Source of the DNA: Halanaerobium polyolivorans
GTDB lineage: Bacteria; Bacillota; Halanaerobiia; Halanaerobiales; Halanaerobiaceae
Direction of reading: 5' to 3'
Length of the DNA stretch: 64,000 bases
NCBI RefSeq assembly: GCF_020711195.1
Contig: NZ_JAJFAT010000011.1
Location: 34,750-98,749, forward strand
The stretch's first letter is position 1. Every line of letters begins with the position of its first letter. Made by a program: the position numbers and the translations under genes. The notes under the pieces were generated by a model. That model saw nothing but the letters and a program-made list of their open reading frames with translations. It made no database searches and was not told the origin of the DNA. Below, one piece after another: positions 28,767-38,186 of this stretch.

Positions 28767-31100
28767 TCAATTTAGAAAAGAACTGATCTTTAAAGTATTT
28801 CCATCAGTTTTCACCACTACTGCACCAGCTTGATCAGTTCGAAAATATTTGATTTTTCTCTGCTCCAAATTTTTTAGTACTTCTTCTGCCGGATGATTAA
28901 AGTTGTTTCTTCCCACCGGAATAACTGCTAAATCAGCCTGAATAGCATCTAAAAAGAAAGGACTGCTGGAAGTGTTGCTGCCGTGATGGCCCACTTTTAA
29001 GACATCAATTTTACCTGGTTGATGTTCTTTAATTATTCTTTCTTCACCACAGCTGTATAAATCACCGGTAAAAATAAAGCTGCGGCTGCCATATTCTAAT
29101 AAAAAAACGAGAGAATTTTTATTTTCATCTCTATAAATTATATCTTGAGGAGGATTTAAAAAATCAAGCCTGCAGTCTGCAATATTTAAAAAATTATTTT
29201 CTGAGAGATAAAACAAATTTATAGCTTGATTATTTTCAGTATAGTCAATAATAAAATCTTTATATTGATCTCTTTCTGCTGCTCGGGCTATCAATATATT
29301 TTTAACCCTTTTCTTTTCCAACAAAGCAGGCACTCCACCTGTATGATCATCATGAAAATGACTTATCAGAAGATAATCTATTTTTGCTACTCCTTTGTAA
29401 TTTAAAAAAGGCAGAATACTGTATTCTACATTTCTTCCCTGATAGCCAGGTGGTCCAGTATCTACAAGCATATTCTGACCATCTGGAAACTGAATATATA
29501 TTCCATCTCCCTGGCCTACAGCGATAAAATGAACTTCTAAAAGCCCTGAATGAAAAGTAGAAAAAAGCAAAAGAAAAATAATCAAAAAAGATAGCAATAT
29601 AACTTTTCTAAAGCAGCTAAACTTTTTCTCATTCAGCTCAACAATTCTCTTTTTGAAAACATATGGTAAAGAAAACAAAATTATATAATATAGAAAGATT
29701 AAAATAAGATTTGGTTGAGAAATTGTGATCATTCTTCCCTGAATATGAGTCATAAATTCTAAAGCTCTAAAAAATATGTTTAAGCTTAGATCTAAAGCAG
29801 GGCCAAACAAATAGGCAAGTTGAGCTATAAAAGTGCTTAAAATAACTATCACTAATATTAAGGGCAGCAAAAAACTAATAGCCGGAATAACCCAAAGATT
29901 TGTGATTAAAGCTATATAGGCATATTGACCAAAATAATATGCAATTAAAGGTATCGATGCCAGCTGAGCAGCAATAGATACTGCAAAAACTTTGTTGACA
30001 TATTCTGCAAGCAGAGGTGTTAAATAATACAAGGTCAAAACTAATAAATAGGATAGCTGCAGCCCTACTGTAAACAATAAATAGGGGTTGATAAGTAGAT
30101 TTATTATGAGGCTAAAAGAAATTATATTTATAAAATCAGGCTCACGGTTAAAAGCTTCTGCCCACAAATACAATAAAGCAAATATTGAAGCACGGATAAT
30201 TGAAGCCCTTGCTCCAACCAAAACTATATAGATAAGATTAAATATTGTTATAAACAATAAAGCATTTTTTCTTTTTGCAAAGATATTAAAGGCAAAATAA
30301 CTAAAAATCAGAATAATTATAGCTATGTGTAGACCAGAAATAGCAAGTAAATGGCTGGCTCCAGCTGCTTGCAAAAGTTCTTCTTTCTGATAAGTTATGG
30401 CAGATCTTTCTCCTAATAAAATCGCTTTGATAAATGCTGCATTTTCTCTGCTGAGCAAATTATCTATAGTAGAAAGCAGCCTGCTTTTAGCAGTGATAAG
30501 ATAATTCTTATAGGAAAATTTTCTGTAATGATAGTTTATATTTTTAACTGACCAACTTTGCAGATAGATTCCATCTCGCTTTAAAAATCTTCTATAACAA
30601 AAGCCCCCAGGATTTTTTTGCACTTCTGGTAGTGATACTCTAAACTCAGCCGAAATAACACTATTATTATCATAGTGATAAAAGTTTTCTTTAGCTGTTA
30701 TTATCTTACCATATTTAACTTTTTCTCCATTAATATAATCAGCTTTAATATAAAGGTAATCCCCTTCTAAATCGGCGGGATCTATTATAATTCTTCCTCT
30801 GATATTTATATAATCTTCAGTAAGATAATTCAAAATAGAATAGGAACTGTAATATTTATATTCCTGATAAGAATATAGTCCACTACCCAAAAAGAAAAAT
30901 AACAGTACTAAAAGAATGATCAGCTTTTTTTTAGAAAGATTAAATTCATAAATAAAGTAATATAAAAAAAGCATAAACTGAAGAAATAGCAGCAGCTTTA
31001 AAAAGAAGAAATACTCTATTTCAAAGAAAGTTCTCGCTAAAATAACTCCCAAAACCATTGCAGAGGCTATATATATAAATGCTTTATTATTGAGCTTCAT
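28767..31100 (-). CDS. comEC: Competence channel protein ComEC/Rec2
   Basis: ComEC forms the membrane channel for uptake of single-stranded DNA in natural transformation. The 777 residues contain N-terminal helices and an OB-type DUF4131 domain (about 70-190), the competence membrane domain (about 215-500; AAGASHLLAISGLHIAI), and a C-terminal metallo-beta-lactamase domain (from about 520) with SHFHDDHTGG and VGHHGSNTSSS. It appears intact and overlaps comEA by 4 nt. Whether the organism is competent cannot be told from here. Confidence 0.94.
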   Translation of the reverse strand: MKLNNKAFIYIASAMVLGVILARTFFEIEYFFFLKLLLFLQFMLFLYYFIYEFNLSKKKLIILLVLLFFFLGSGLYSYQEYKYYSSYSILNYLTEDYINIRGRIIIDPADLEGDYLYIKADYINGEKVKYGKIITAKENFYHYDNNSVISAEFRVSLPEVQKNPGGFCYRRFLKRDGIYLQSWSVKNINYHYRKFSYKNYLITAKSRLLSTIDNLLSRENAAFIKAILLGERSAITYQKEELLQAAGASHLLAISGLHIAIIILIFSYFAFNIFAKRKNALLFITIFNLIYIVLVGARASIIRASIFALLYLWAEAFNREPDFINIISFSLIINLLINPYLLFTVGLQLSYLLVLTLYYLTPLLAEYVNKVFAVSIAAQLASIPLIAYYFGQYAYIALITNLWVIPAISFLLPLILVIVILSTFIAQLAYLFGPALDLSLNIFFRALEFMTHIQGRMITISQPNLILIFLYYIILFSLPYVFKKRIVELNEKKFSCFRKVILLSFLIIFLLLFSTFHSGLLEVHFIAVGQGDGIYIQFPDGQNMLVDTGPPGYQGRNVEYSILPFLNYKGVAKIDYLLISHFHDDHTGGVPALLEKKRVKNILIARAAERDQYKDFIIDYTENNQAINLFYLSENNFLNIADCRLDFLNPPQDIIYRDENKNSLVFLLEYGSRSFIFTGDLYSCGEERIIKEHQPGKIDVLKVGHHGSNTSSSPFFLDAIQADLAVIPVGRNNFNHPAEEVLKNLEQRKIKYFRTDQAGAVVVKTDGNTLKISSFLN

Positions 31101-31729
31101 CTTAAACTGATCTCATCTCTGATATTATCTAAAGTTTTTTCTCCTATTCCACTTATCTTTATCAGCTCTTCTTTACTTTGAAAAAGGCCATTTTCTTCTC
31201 TATAATTGATTATTGCTTGAGCTTTTGCTTCTCCAATTCCACTCAGCTCTACCAGCTGATTAAGATCTGCCCGATTAATATTGATTAATGAACCGTTATT
31301 TTCTCCAGCTATCACAGCCAGATTATTTAAATCAATCGAGTTTTGCTCTTTAAAATCATTTTCCTCTCTATTTCTCTGTTCAATATTTGGAATTATAATT
31401 TTTTGGCCATCAGCCAATGTCACGGCAAGATTTATTAATTCCAGATCAGCTTTATCAGTTAATCCACCTGCAGTTTTAAGTAAATCAACAAGGCGATCTC
31501 CTTCCTTTAGCTGATAAACTCCAGGATTATTGACTTCCCCAGCTAGATGAACAATTATTCTAAAGTTTTCTTCAATCTCGCTGGCACTTTCTTCGCTAAT
31601 TAATCCTTCCTCTTTTTCTTGAGTATAATCTATACTGTAATTTGGGCTCTCATTAAAAAAATAGGAAAATAGTGAGAAAAAAAGCAAGATCACAAGCAAA
31701 AAATATTTTTTATCAAGTTTTTTCAACAA
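31097..31729 (-). CDS. comEA: Competence DNA receptor ComEA
   Basis: ComEA binds double-stranded DNA outside the membrane and passes it to ComEC. About 210 residues: one N-terminal helix (about 12-25), an SLBB domain (about 55-115, IIVHLAGEVNNPGVYQLKEG), and paired helix-hairpin-helix motifs at the end (INRADLNQLVELSGIGEAKA, then ELIKISGIGEKTLDNI). The GTG at 31738 abuts the GGGGG ribosome binding site, so I prefer the TTG three codons downstream. Confidence 0.92.
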   Translation of the reverse strand: MLKKLDKKYFLLVILLFFSLFSYFFNESPNYSIDYTQEKEEGLISEESASEIEENFRIIVHLAGEVNNPGVYQLKEGDRLVDLLKTAGGLTDKADLELINLAVTLADGQKIIIPNIEQRNREENDFKEQNSIDLNNLAVIAGENNGSLININRADLNQLVELSGIGEAKAQAIINYREENGLFQSKEELIKISGIGEKTLDNIRDEISLR

Positions 31730-31798
31730 TTTATCCACCCCCTATCTAATAATTATGGATAAATAATAAAATTCCTGTAAAATAATTACAAAATACCC

Positions 31799-31828
31799 AA
31801 AAAAAATAACCGACCCTCAAGTCGGTTA
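31799..31828 (-). terminator. Intrinsic terminator after udk
   Basis: Minus strand TAACCGAC-TTGAGG-GTCGGTTA, an 8-bp stem, followed by a run of T. It lies 30 nt past the udk stop, between udk and comEA. Confidence 0.85.
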
Positions 31829-31858
31829 ACTGCATTATTTTTAAAAAATATGATTAAA

Positions 31859-32470
31859 TTAGTTTCTTAAATGATCTTTGATTTTTTTAATAATCAGGTC
31901 ATTGGCAATTTCATTTAAGCCACCATGAGGAATTATTATATCAGAATAATATTTGCTTGGCTCAACATATTTCTCATGCATCGGCTTAACTGTACTTAAA
32001 TACTGTCTTTTTACAGATTCAAAACTTCTATCTCTTTCTTTAATATCCCTACTAATTCTTCGCAAAAGTCTTATATCAGCATCTGTGTCTACGTAAATTT
32101 TTAAATCAAATAATTTTCTTAAGATTTCATAATGGAAGATTAAAATCCCCTCTACTATGATAATTGCTGCCGGATTAACCCTCTTTTTTTCAGCTAATCT
32201 TTCATTTGTTTTATAAGAATAAACAGGCCTTTGAACAGCCTCTCCCTTTTTCAGCTTTTTTAATTGTTTAACCAAAAGTTCTGTTTCAAATGAATCAGGG
32301 TGGTCAAAGTTTATTTTCTCATCCTCTACTTTAAAATGAGAACGATCATAATAATAATAATCATGTTTTAAAATTATTGCATCTTCTTGAAAAGAATCCT
32401 TTAATATTCTGGCAAGTGTTGTTTTACCAGATGCAGTCCCACCTGCAATTCCGATTAAAAATGTCTTCAT
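31859..32470 (-). CDS. udk: Uridine kinase
   Basis: Udk phosphorylates uridine and cytidine in pyrimidine salvage. The 203 residues start FLIGIAGGTASGKTT (Walker A), then YYYYDRSHFKVEDEKINFDHP with the substrate DHP motif in two stretches, and RRISRDIKERDRS. The ATG behind AAAAGGGGC gives the usual N-terminus; an earlier in-frame start would add 14 unconserved residues. Last gene of the patatin-DUF3343-udk group, followed by a terminator. Confidence 0.94.
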   Translation of the reverse strand: MKTFLIGIAGGTASGKTTLARILKDSFQEDAIILKHDYYYYDRSHFKVEDEKINFDHPDSFETELLVKQLKKLKKGEAVQRPVYSYKTNERLAEKKRVNPAAIIIVEGILIFHYEILRKLFDLKIYVDTDADIRLLRRISRDIKERDRSFESVKRQYLSTVKPMHEKYVEPSKYYSDIIIPHGGLNEIANDLIIKKIKDHLRN

Positions 32471-32483
32471 TTTTTTGCCCCTT

Positions 32484-32747
32484 TTAAATTTTATAATATT
32501 CTTTTTTGTCATTTTTAAATTCTACCCTATACATCCCTTTATAAATTATACTATAGTTGATGATAATATCAATAATCTCTTTGAGATTTTTATCTATTCT
32601 GATAGTTCTTCTGCAATCTGATTCAATAAAATCTGGAAGGGGAATCACCTGGTGTTCAATTTTATTTTCTTTTAATATTTTTTCTGCTTTTATAGAATCC
32701 TCTGTAGATTGAAAGATTATTATATAGTAACTATTATTTTTTCGCAA
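32484..32747 (-). CDS. DUF3343 small protein
   Basis: An 87-residue protein of the DUF3343 type, starting YYIIIFQSTEDSIKAEKILKEN. The family is sometimes described as a sulfur/selenium carrier-like fold; the conserved cysteine is seen here in FIESDCRRTIRID. Function is unknown. The TTG start is chosen because AAAGGAG stands 9 nt upstream and because the family begins at this point. It lies 37 nt after the patatin gene, in the same direction. Confidence 0.75.
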   Translation of the reverse strand: MRKNNSYYIIIFQSTEDSIKAEKILKENKIEHQVIPLPDFIESDCRRTIRIDKNLKEIIDIIINYSIIYKGMYRVEFKNDKKEYYKI

Positions 32748-32784
32748 TTTCTTTAACTCCTTTTCCTCTCTTTTATTTGCAAGT

Positions 32785-33984
32785 TTAAGCCAAAAATATT
32801 TTTTCTGCAATATCTAAGATTAAATCCTCTTTAAGCTGTTTGGGTAATAATTTGCTGGTTTTGATAAAGCTCGGAAGTTTTTTTCTTAAAGACTTATCTT
32901 TTTTTTGGTGATTGATCCTAACTAATTTTAATAGTTTTTCAAATTGATAGATTTCAAATCTATTAATATTATTTTTTTCTGCCAGTTTTTCTAAAAGAAC
33001 AACCAAAATTTGTCCATAATCAGCTTTATGATCTAAGTCAAGCAAATTAACCAACTTGGGAATAAAATTTTCGAAAAAAGAGCGCTGATAAGCTTCATCG
33101 GGAAAAGAAAATTGTCTTAAGAGCTCTTTTTTATCTGCTTCACTAATATCAAGTAAAAAATTGAGAAAATAATTCTCTGCTTCAGTTTGATTAATATAAT
33201 ATTTTTTTCCAGACAAATTTTTAAAGTACTTCATCGTATCATAGTAACCCATCTTAATATTACGTCTGGCATTTTCCTGATCAAAATTAAGCATTCTACC
33301 TAAATATTCAGATGGATTAATATATATTATTTCGGAATCTTCATCTACTTTTTTGCCAATATCACCCAAGCCATATGTTCTAATAGCTATCAGTTTTTTA
33401 TAACCTTTATTTAAAAGTGTATTGATAGGTAGGTTATTATAAAAACCACCATCAATTAAAATCTTACCATCTATTCTTTCCATTTTAAAAGCAGGCAGAT
33501 AAGAACTTGCTAAAATATAATCTACTACTTTACCTTCGGGAATATCTTCTAAAAACAGCTCAAGTGGTTTAAAATCACTTAAAGAAAGGGTTACGATAGC
33601 AAAATCAATATCTGAACTTCTTAGTAACTTTTCATCTACATTTTCTTTTAAAAGAGATTTTAAATATGAATTATCAAGCCCTTTATTTTGTAAAACTTCT
33701 TTTGCCTTAGCTATAAAATAAACAAGATTGTCCTGGTTAATAGTAAGATTAAGCAGTTCTGATAAATATTTATCTTCTATATCTAAAACCTGTGAAGTTG
33801 AAACATTATACCAGTATTGATATGCTTCATCAAGTTTTCCCTGAACAAACATCGCCCCATTCATCGCTCCAATCGATGTTCCTGCTACAGCAGAGATTTC
33901 GATATCCAGCTCTTCAATTGCTTTTAAAGCACCTATATGATAGGCACCTTTTGCTCCACCACCTTCAAGCACTAAACCATACAA
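32785..33984 (-). CDS. Patatin-like phospholipase family protein
   Basis: A 399-residue protein with an N-terminal patatin (RssA-type) acyl-hydrolase domain. The oxyanion loop EGGGAKGAYHIGAL, the nucleophile motif GTSIGAMNGA and the catalytic Asp in DGGFYNNLP are all present. The C-terminal ~200 residues are helical and unrecognised. The likely start is a TTG 7 nt after GAGGAGGG. The substrate is unknown; a phospholipid is expected from the family. Confidence 0.9.
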   Translation of the reverse strand: MYGLVLEGGGAKGAYHIGALKAIEELDIEISAVAGTSIGAMNGAMFVQGKLDEAYQYWYNVSTSQVLDIEDKYLSELLNLTINQDNLVYFIAKAKEVLQNKGLDNSYLKSLLKENVDEKLLRSSDIDFAIVTLSLSDFKPLELFLEDIPEGKVVDYILASSYLPAFKMERIDGKILIDGGFYNNLPINTLLNKGYKKLIAIRTYGLGDIGKKVDEDSEIIYINPSEYLGRMLNFDQENARRNIKMGYYDTMKYFKNLSGKKYYINQTEAENYFLNFLLDISEADKKELLRQFSFPDEAYQRSFFENFIPKLVNLLDLDHKADYGQILVVLLEKLAEKNNINRFEIYQFEKLLKLVRINHQKKDKSLRKKLPSFIKTSKLLPKQLKEDLILDIAEKIFLA

Positions 33985-34150
33985 TTTATCTCCCTCCTCA
34001 GCCAAAGTAAATTGCTCTAACTATATTAATATTTCTTGAGAAATCTGCATATCCCTTTAAAAAGTATTAATTCAATTTTTATTTTAATTATTTTTTTAAG
34101 CTTTGATTTAACTTTGCAATCGAAGCAAATTAGCTTTTCGCTCAATTTTG

Positions 34151-34179
34151 TATTCAAATTACTGCTGATATGATATAAT
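34151..34179 (+). promoter_or_regulatory. Candidate promoter of the kinase-like/HPRT-like pair
   Basis: Plus strand TATTCA, 17 nt, TATAAT with TG one base before it (extended -10). The -35 is weak. It lies in the 263-nt divergent gap shared with the patatin gene. Confidence 0.45.
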
Positions 34180-34247
34180 AAAAGCAGATAAAGCTTGACA
34201 TAACTGACTACTCACAAAAAAAATTAAAAAGAGGGAAGGTGAAGAGC

Positions 34248-35198
34248 TTGCAAATTATCACAATTTCTCGCCAAACAGCAAGTGGTGGCAATGAAATTGC
34301 TGAAGGTCTTGCTAATAGATTGGGTTTTAAATTAATTAATCGTGATTATGTTCTAGAAAACTGGCTGCCAGATGTTGCTGATGAACACCAGCTGCATATG
34401 TTAAAACAGAGCCGCAAATTCTACAACCGCTGTATTGATCAGAAATATGGTTTAGAAAAAGAGCTTACATTTGCTGATTATATAGAAAATAGACTAAAAG
34501 ATTTAGCCAAAGAAAAAAACCTGCTTATAGTAGGCTTAGGCTCTCAAATAATATTTAGAGAGCATTCTCGAGCAATCCATATTAAAACAGTTGCCTCTCA
34601 TCAATATAGGGTCAATAAGCTCTCCAGAAAATATGGCCTTAAAAAAGAACAGGCTGAAAGGATAATTGAACTAAGTGACCGCAAAAAACGCCGCTATGTA
34701 TGGCAGGTTCATGAAGTAGACTGGGCTGATCCAACACTTTACCATTTAAGCATAAATAGTGATGGAATTGAGCTTGAACAGGCTTTAAGTATAGTAAGTA
34801 ATTTAGTGGATTTTAAAAAGGAAAGCCCCAGGGCTCTTAATGAAAAAAAAGTTGAGGTAGAAAAAGAGAAAAAAGACTACGATTTTGCTCATCCCAGTGA
34901 GAAAGAATTTGCTAAGATTCTTGATATGCATAATATCAAATGGGAATATGAACCAACCGAATTCCCCCTTGAATGGGATGCAGAAGGAAATATTAGTATG
35001 GGGTTTAGACCTGATTTTTATCTTACAGAATATGACACATATATTGAATTAACAACTATGAAAAGGAAATATGTTACCGAAAAAAATAAAAAAGTTAAAC
35101 TACTTAAAAAAACTTATCCACACATAAATGTTAAAATCGTATATAAAAAAGATTTTCATACTCTAGTTGAAAAATTTAATTTTAACAAAGGAGAATAA
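34248..35198 (+). CDS. Cytidylate-kinase-like domain fused to a PD-(D/E)XK nuclease-like domain
   Basis: A 316-residue fusion. Residues 1-190 resemble the cytidylate-kinase-like family: ITISRQTASGGNEIAEGLA as the P-loop region and LLIVGLGSQIIF. A charged linker (190-213) leads to a C-terminal domain with SEKEFAKIL (helix with Glu), FRPDFYL (PD at about 255) and YIELTTMK (Glu at about 267), which is the layout of a PD-(D/E)XK nuclease fold. The usual Lys of ExK is replaced by Thr, so activity is uncertain. A TTG start is preferred over the GTG at 34239, which abuts the ribosome binding site. It is 3 nt from the next gene, so the two products probably act together. Confidence 0.7.
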   Translation: MQIITISRQTASGGNEIAEGLANRLGFKLINRDYVLENWLPDVADEHQLHMLKQSRKFYNRCIDQKYGLEKELTFADYIENRLKDLAKEKNLLIVGLGSQIIFREHSRAIHIKTVASHQYRVNKLSRKYGLKKEQAERIIELSDRKKRRYVWQVHEVDWADPTLYHLSINSDGIELEQALSIVSNLVDFKKESPRALNEKKVEVEKEKKDYDFAHPSEKEFAKILDMHNIKWEYEPTEFPLEWDAEGNISMGFRPDFYLTEYDTYIELTTMKRKYVTEKNKKVKLLKKTYPHINVKIVYKKDFHTLVEKFNFNKGE

Positions 35199-35201
35199 AA
35201 T

Positions 35202-35729
35202 ATGGAGACAGATAAAAATTTAGGTAAAATAGTTTTTAATGAAACAGAAATCTCAAAAAAAGTAGGAGAGTTAGCTGCTCAAATTAATAAAGATTATCAA
35301 GGCAAAGAAATCATAATTGTTAGTATCCTTAAAAGTTCTCTCTATTTTATGACAGATCTAACCCGCCAACTAGAAATGCCTTTAAAATTAGACTTTTTAG
35401 AAATCAGCCATTACAGTGATGAAGATGATTCTGGAATCATAAGAGTTACAAGGGATTTAGAATTTAGTATTGCCAATAAAGAAGTCCTTATAATAGAAAA
35501 TATTATAAGGACCGGTCTTACTCAAAGCTATTTGCTTAGAAATTTAAAATCTAGAAACCCAAAAAGTCTAAACATCTGCTCCTTTCTCAATAACACCGAG
35601 AAAAAGTTAGTAGAGCTGCCTGTTCACTATAATGGTTTTGAAGTTGATGATGAATATTTAGTGGGTTATGGTCTAGATTATAAGGAACAATATAGAAACT
35701 TACCCTATATTGCTGAATATCAGTTATAG
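35202..35729 (+). CDS. Hypoxanthine phosphoribosyltransferase-like protein with altered PRPP loop
   Basis: A 175-residue type I phosphoribosyltransferase, similar to HPRT over its whole length (IIIVSILKSSLYFMTDLTRQ, and the C-terminal VGYGLDYKEQYRNLPYIAEY). The PRPP loop reads VLIIENIIRTGLT, whereas active HPRT has an E-D-x-x-D-T-G pattern. Thus Asp is Asn at residue 100, and the position of the proposed general base is Arg103. Normal purine salvage activity is doubtful. The reading is clean, with GAA AAT ATT ATA AGG ACC GGT visible in frame. AAGGAG precedes the ATG. Confidence 0.8.
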   Translation: METDKNLGKIVFNETEISKKVGELAAQINKDYQGKEIIIVSILKSSLYFMTDLTRQLEMPLKLDFLEISHYSDEDDSGIIRVTRDLEFSIANKEVLIIENIIRTGLTQSYLLRNLKSRNPKSLNICSFLNNTEKKLVELPVHYNGFEVDDEYLVGYGLDYKEQYRNLPYIAEYQL

Positions 35730-35733
35730 TCAA

Positions 35734-38130
35734 CTAGCTTAAACTTATATCTTTGTTTTTTAATCTACTAGAATTAAGGATTACACTAATTGAACTAATG
35801 GTCATGGCTCCAGCAGCTATAATAGGGTTTAAAAAGCCTAAAGCTGCAATTGGAATTGCTATAGTATTATATATAAAGGCCCAGAATAAATTCTGTTTGA
35901 TAGTGGCAAATGTATAACGGCTTAATTTTAGGCCCGAAACAACAGAACTTAACTCACCACTAACTAATGTTAGGTCTGAAGACTCAATAGCTATATCTGT
36001 ACCAGTACCAATAGCAATTCCAACATTAGCCTGTTTTAAAGCAGGTGCATCATTTATTCCATCACCAACCATTGCCACAACTTCTCCTTGAGACTGGAGT
36101 TTTTTAACCTCATTCGATTTATCTTCCGGTAAAATCTCAGAGATAACTGATTCAATTCCAACCTGATCTGCAATCGCTCTAGCGGTTCTTGAGTTATCAC
36201 CTGTTATCATAATAGTTTTTAAACCCATTGCTTTAAAAGCTTTAATTGCTTTTACAGAATCTTTTTTTATTGTATCAGCAACAGCAATAATTCCTATAGC
36301 CTGACCAGCATAGGCGACTATCATAGCAGTTTTTGCTTCTTCCTCTAAACTAATTATCTTATCTTTTAATTCTTGAATATCTATCTCTTTACTTTCCATG
36401 AATTTTTGATTACCTACAAGTATAACTTTATCCTTTAAAACTGCTTCAATACCTCTACCAACTACTGCATTAAAATCTTTAGTTTCCATAAACTCAATAT
36501 TCTTTGCTTCGGCTTTTTTAACGATTGCTTCAGCAAGTGGATGTTCTGATGATTTTTCAGCACTTCCGGCCAGCTCTAAGACTTTATTTTCATCAAATTC
36601 TCCAGCAGCTATAATATCAGTTACTTCTGCCTCACCTTTGGTGATCGTACCGGTCTTATCAAGAACTACCGCAGTAATATCTTTCATTGTCTGCACTGCT
36701 TCTCCATCCCTGATTAAAACACCATTTTCTGCTCCTTTACCTGTACCTACCATTAAAGCAGTAGGGGTTGCTAAACCAAGTGCACAAGGACAAGCAATCA
36801 CTAAAACAGCTATACTGGCAAAAACAGCAGTGGTTATGGCTTGAGTTCCACCTACAATAATCCAGGCTACAAAAGTTAAGATAGCTAAGGCAATTACTGT
36901 TGGAACAAAATATGAAGTTACTTTGTCAGCAAAAGCTTGAATAGGAACTTTTGAACCCTGAGCTTCTTCTACCATTTTGATTACCTGGGATAAAAAAGTA
37001 TCTTCTCCTACTTTGCTTGCTTTAACTTTAAGAACTCCCTGCTTATTAATTGTTCCCCCAATAACCTCATCACCTTCTAACTTTTTAACCGGCATAGATT
37101 CTCCAGTAGCCATTGATTCATCAACAGCACTTTTGCCTCCAATGACTTGACCATCAGTTGGAATTTTCTCTCCCGGTTTAACAAGCATAATATCTCCTAC
37201 TTCGACCTCTTCGACCGGAATCATTTTTTCCTGCTCAGCAGTTATTATTCTTGCTGTATCAGCACCAAGTTCCATCAACTTTTTTATTGCCTGTGAGGCC
37301 TTTCCCTTAGCTTTGCTTTCCAGATATTTACCTAATAAATGAAAAGCCATAATACCTGCAGCTAAACCGAAAAATCTATCCAGGTCAAAAAAGAATGATG
37401 AAACACCATAAGCATAAGCAGAAAAAGTACCAAGTGTTATTAATACATCCATATTGGCTCCACCATGTTTAACTGAATTAAATGCTCCCTTGTGGGTCTG
37501 ATAACCGAGTATGAAGACAACTGGAAAAGCAAGGGCAGCTTCAATTAAAGCTTGAACAAAATTGGGAACAGCTAAACTATATCCTAAAAGTGAGCCAAAC
37601 ATTAAGATAAAAACCGGAATGGTAAGAACAAAGGCATAAATTAATTTCTTACGCGCCTTTTCCATTTCCATATTTTCCTCTCCTGCTTTAGCTTCTGAAC
37701 CAGAAATTTCTTCACTTTCTACCTCATAGCCTGCCTCCTCAACAGCCTTAACAATATCTTTTTTCTTTGTTAAATCAGCCAAATATTCCACATGACCTTT
37801 TTCGGTGGCAAAATTTATATTAACTTCCAAAATACCATCTAATTTTTTAATATTTTTTTCAATAGCTTGAGCACAAGCTGTACATGACATACCTTTAATC
37901 GGTAGCTCAAGCTTATCCTTTTTAGTTCCATAACCACTATCGATTATTATTTTTTCAATTTCTGCAAGCGAAATTTTATTTTCCTTAAACTTAACGGTAG
38001 CTTTTTCAGTATTGATATTTACATTTGCTTCTACTATAGCTTCAGTATTTTTTAAAGCCTTTTCAACACTTTGGGCACAGGAAGCACAACTCATACCTGT
38101 AACTGAAAAAGTTAATTTTTTCTCAGACAT
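35734..38130 (-). CDS. copA: Copper-translocating P1B-type ATPase CopA
   Basis: A Cu+ efflux pump of 798 residues. Two N-terminal heavy-metal domains carry GMSCASCAQ (about 12-20) and GMSCTACAQ (about 80-90). The membrane copper site is IACPCALGLATP, the phosphorylation motif DKTGTIT, and the hinge VAMVGDGINDAPAL. It stops 4 nt from the convergent HPRT-like gene. The upstream region has a strong promoter and a CsoR-type inverted repeat, which supports copper induction. No csoR or copZ is found in the window. Confidence 0.96.
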   Translation of the reverse strand: MSEKKLTFSVTGMSCASCAQSVEKALKNTEAIVEANVNINTEKATVKFKENKISLAEIEKIIIDSGYGTKKDKLELPIKGMSCTACAQAIEKNIKKLDGILEVNINFATEKGHVEYLADLTKKKDIVKAVEEAGYEVESEEISGSEAKAGEENMEMEKARKKLIYAFVLTIPVFILMFGSLLGYSLAVPNFVQALIEAALAFPVVFILGYQTHKGAFNSVKHGGANMDVLITLGTFSAYAYGVSSFFFDLDRFFGLAAGIMAFHLLGKYLESKAKGKASQAIKKLMELGADTARIITAEQEKMIPVEEVEVGDIMLVKPGEKIPTDGQVIGGKSAVDESMATGESMPVKKLEGDEVIGGTINKQGVLKVKASKVGEDTFLSQVIKMVEEAQGSKVPIQAFADKVTSYFVPTVIALAILTFVAWIIVGGTQAITTAVFASIAVLVIACPCALGLATPTALMVGTGKGAENGVLIRDGEAVQTMKDITAVVLDKTGTITKGEAEVTDIIAAGEFDENKVLELAGSAEKSSEHPLAEAIVKKAEAKNIEFMETKDFNAVVGRGIEAVLKDKVILVGNQKFMESKEIDIQELKDKIISLEEEAKTAMIVAYAGQAIGIIAVADTIKKDSVKAIKAFKAMGLKTIMITGDNSRTARAIADQVGIESVISEILPEDKSNEVKKLQSQGEVVAMVGDGINDAPALKQANVGIAIGTGTDIAIESSDLTLVSGELSSVVSGLKLSRYTFATIKQNLFWAFIYNTIAIPIAALGFLNPIIAAGAMTISSISVILNSSRLKNKDISLS

Positions 38131-38159
38131 TTATAAAACCTCCTAATTTTTCAAGCATT

Positions 38160-38178
38160 TATACCCCTATTGGGTATC
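38160..38178 (-). promoter_or_regulatory. CsoR-like operator of copA
   Basis: The inverted repeat ATACC-N7-GGTAT with a GC-rich centre (plus strand, from 38161) resembles CsoR sites. It starts 9 nt downstream of the copA -10. The same layout recurs at 53157-53173. Confidence 0.65.
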
Positions 38179-38186
38179 TTAAATAT

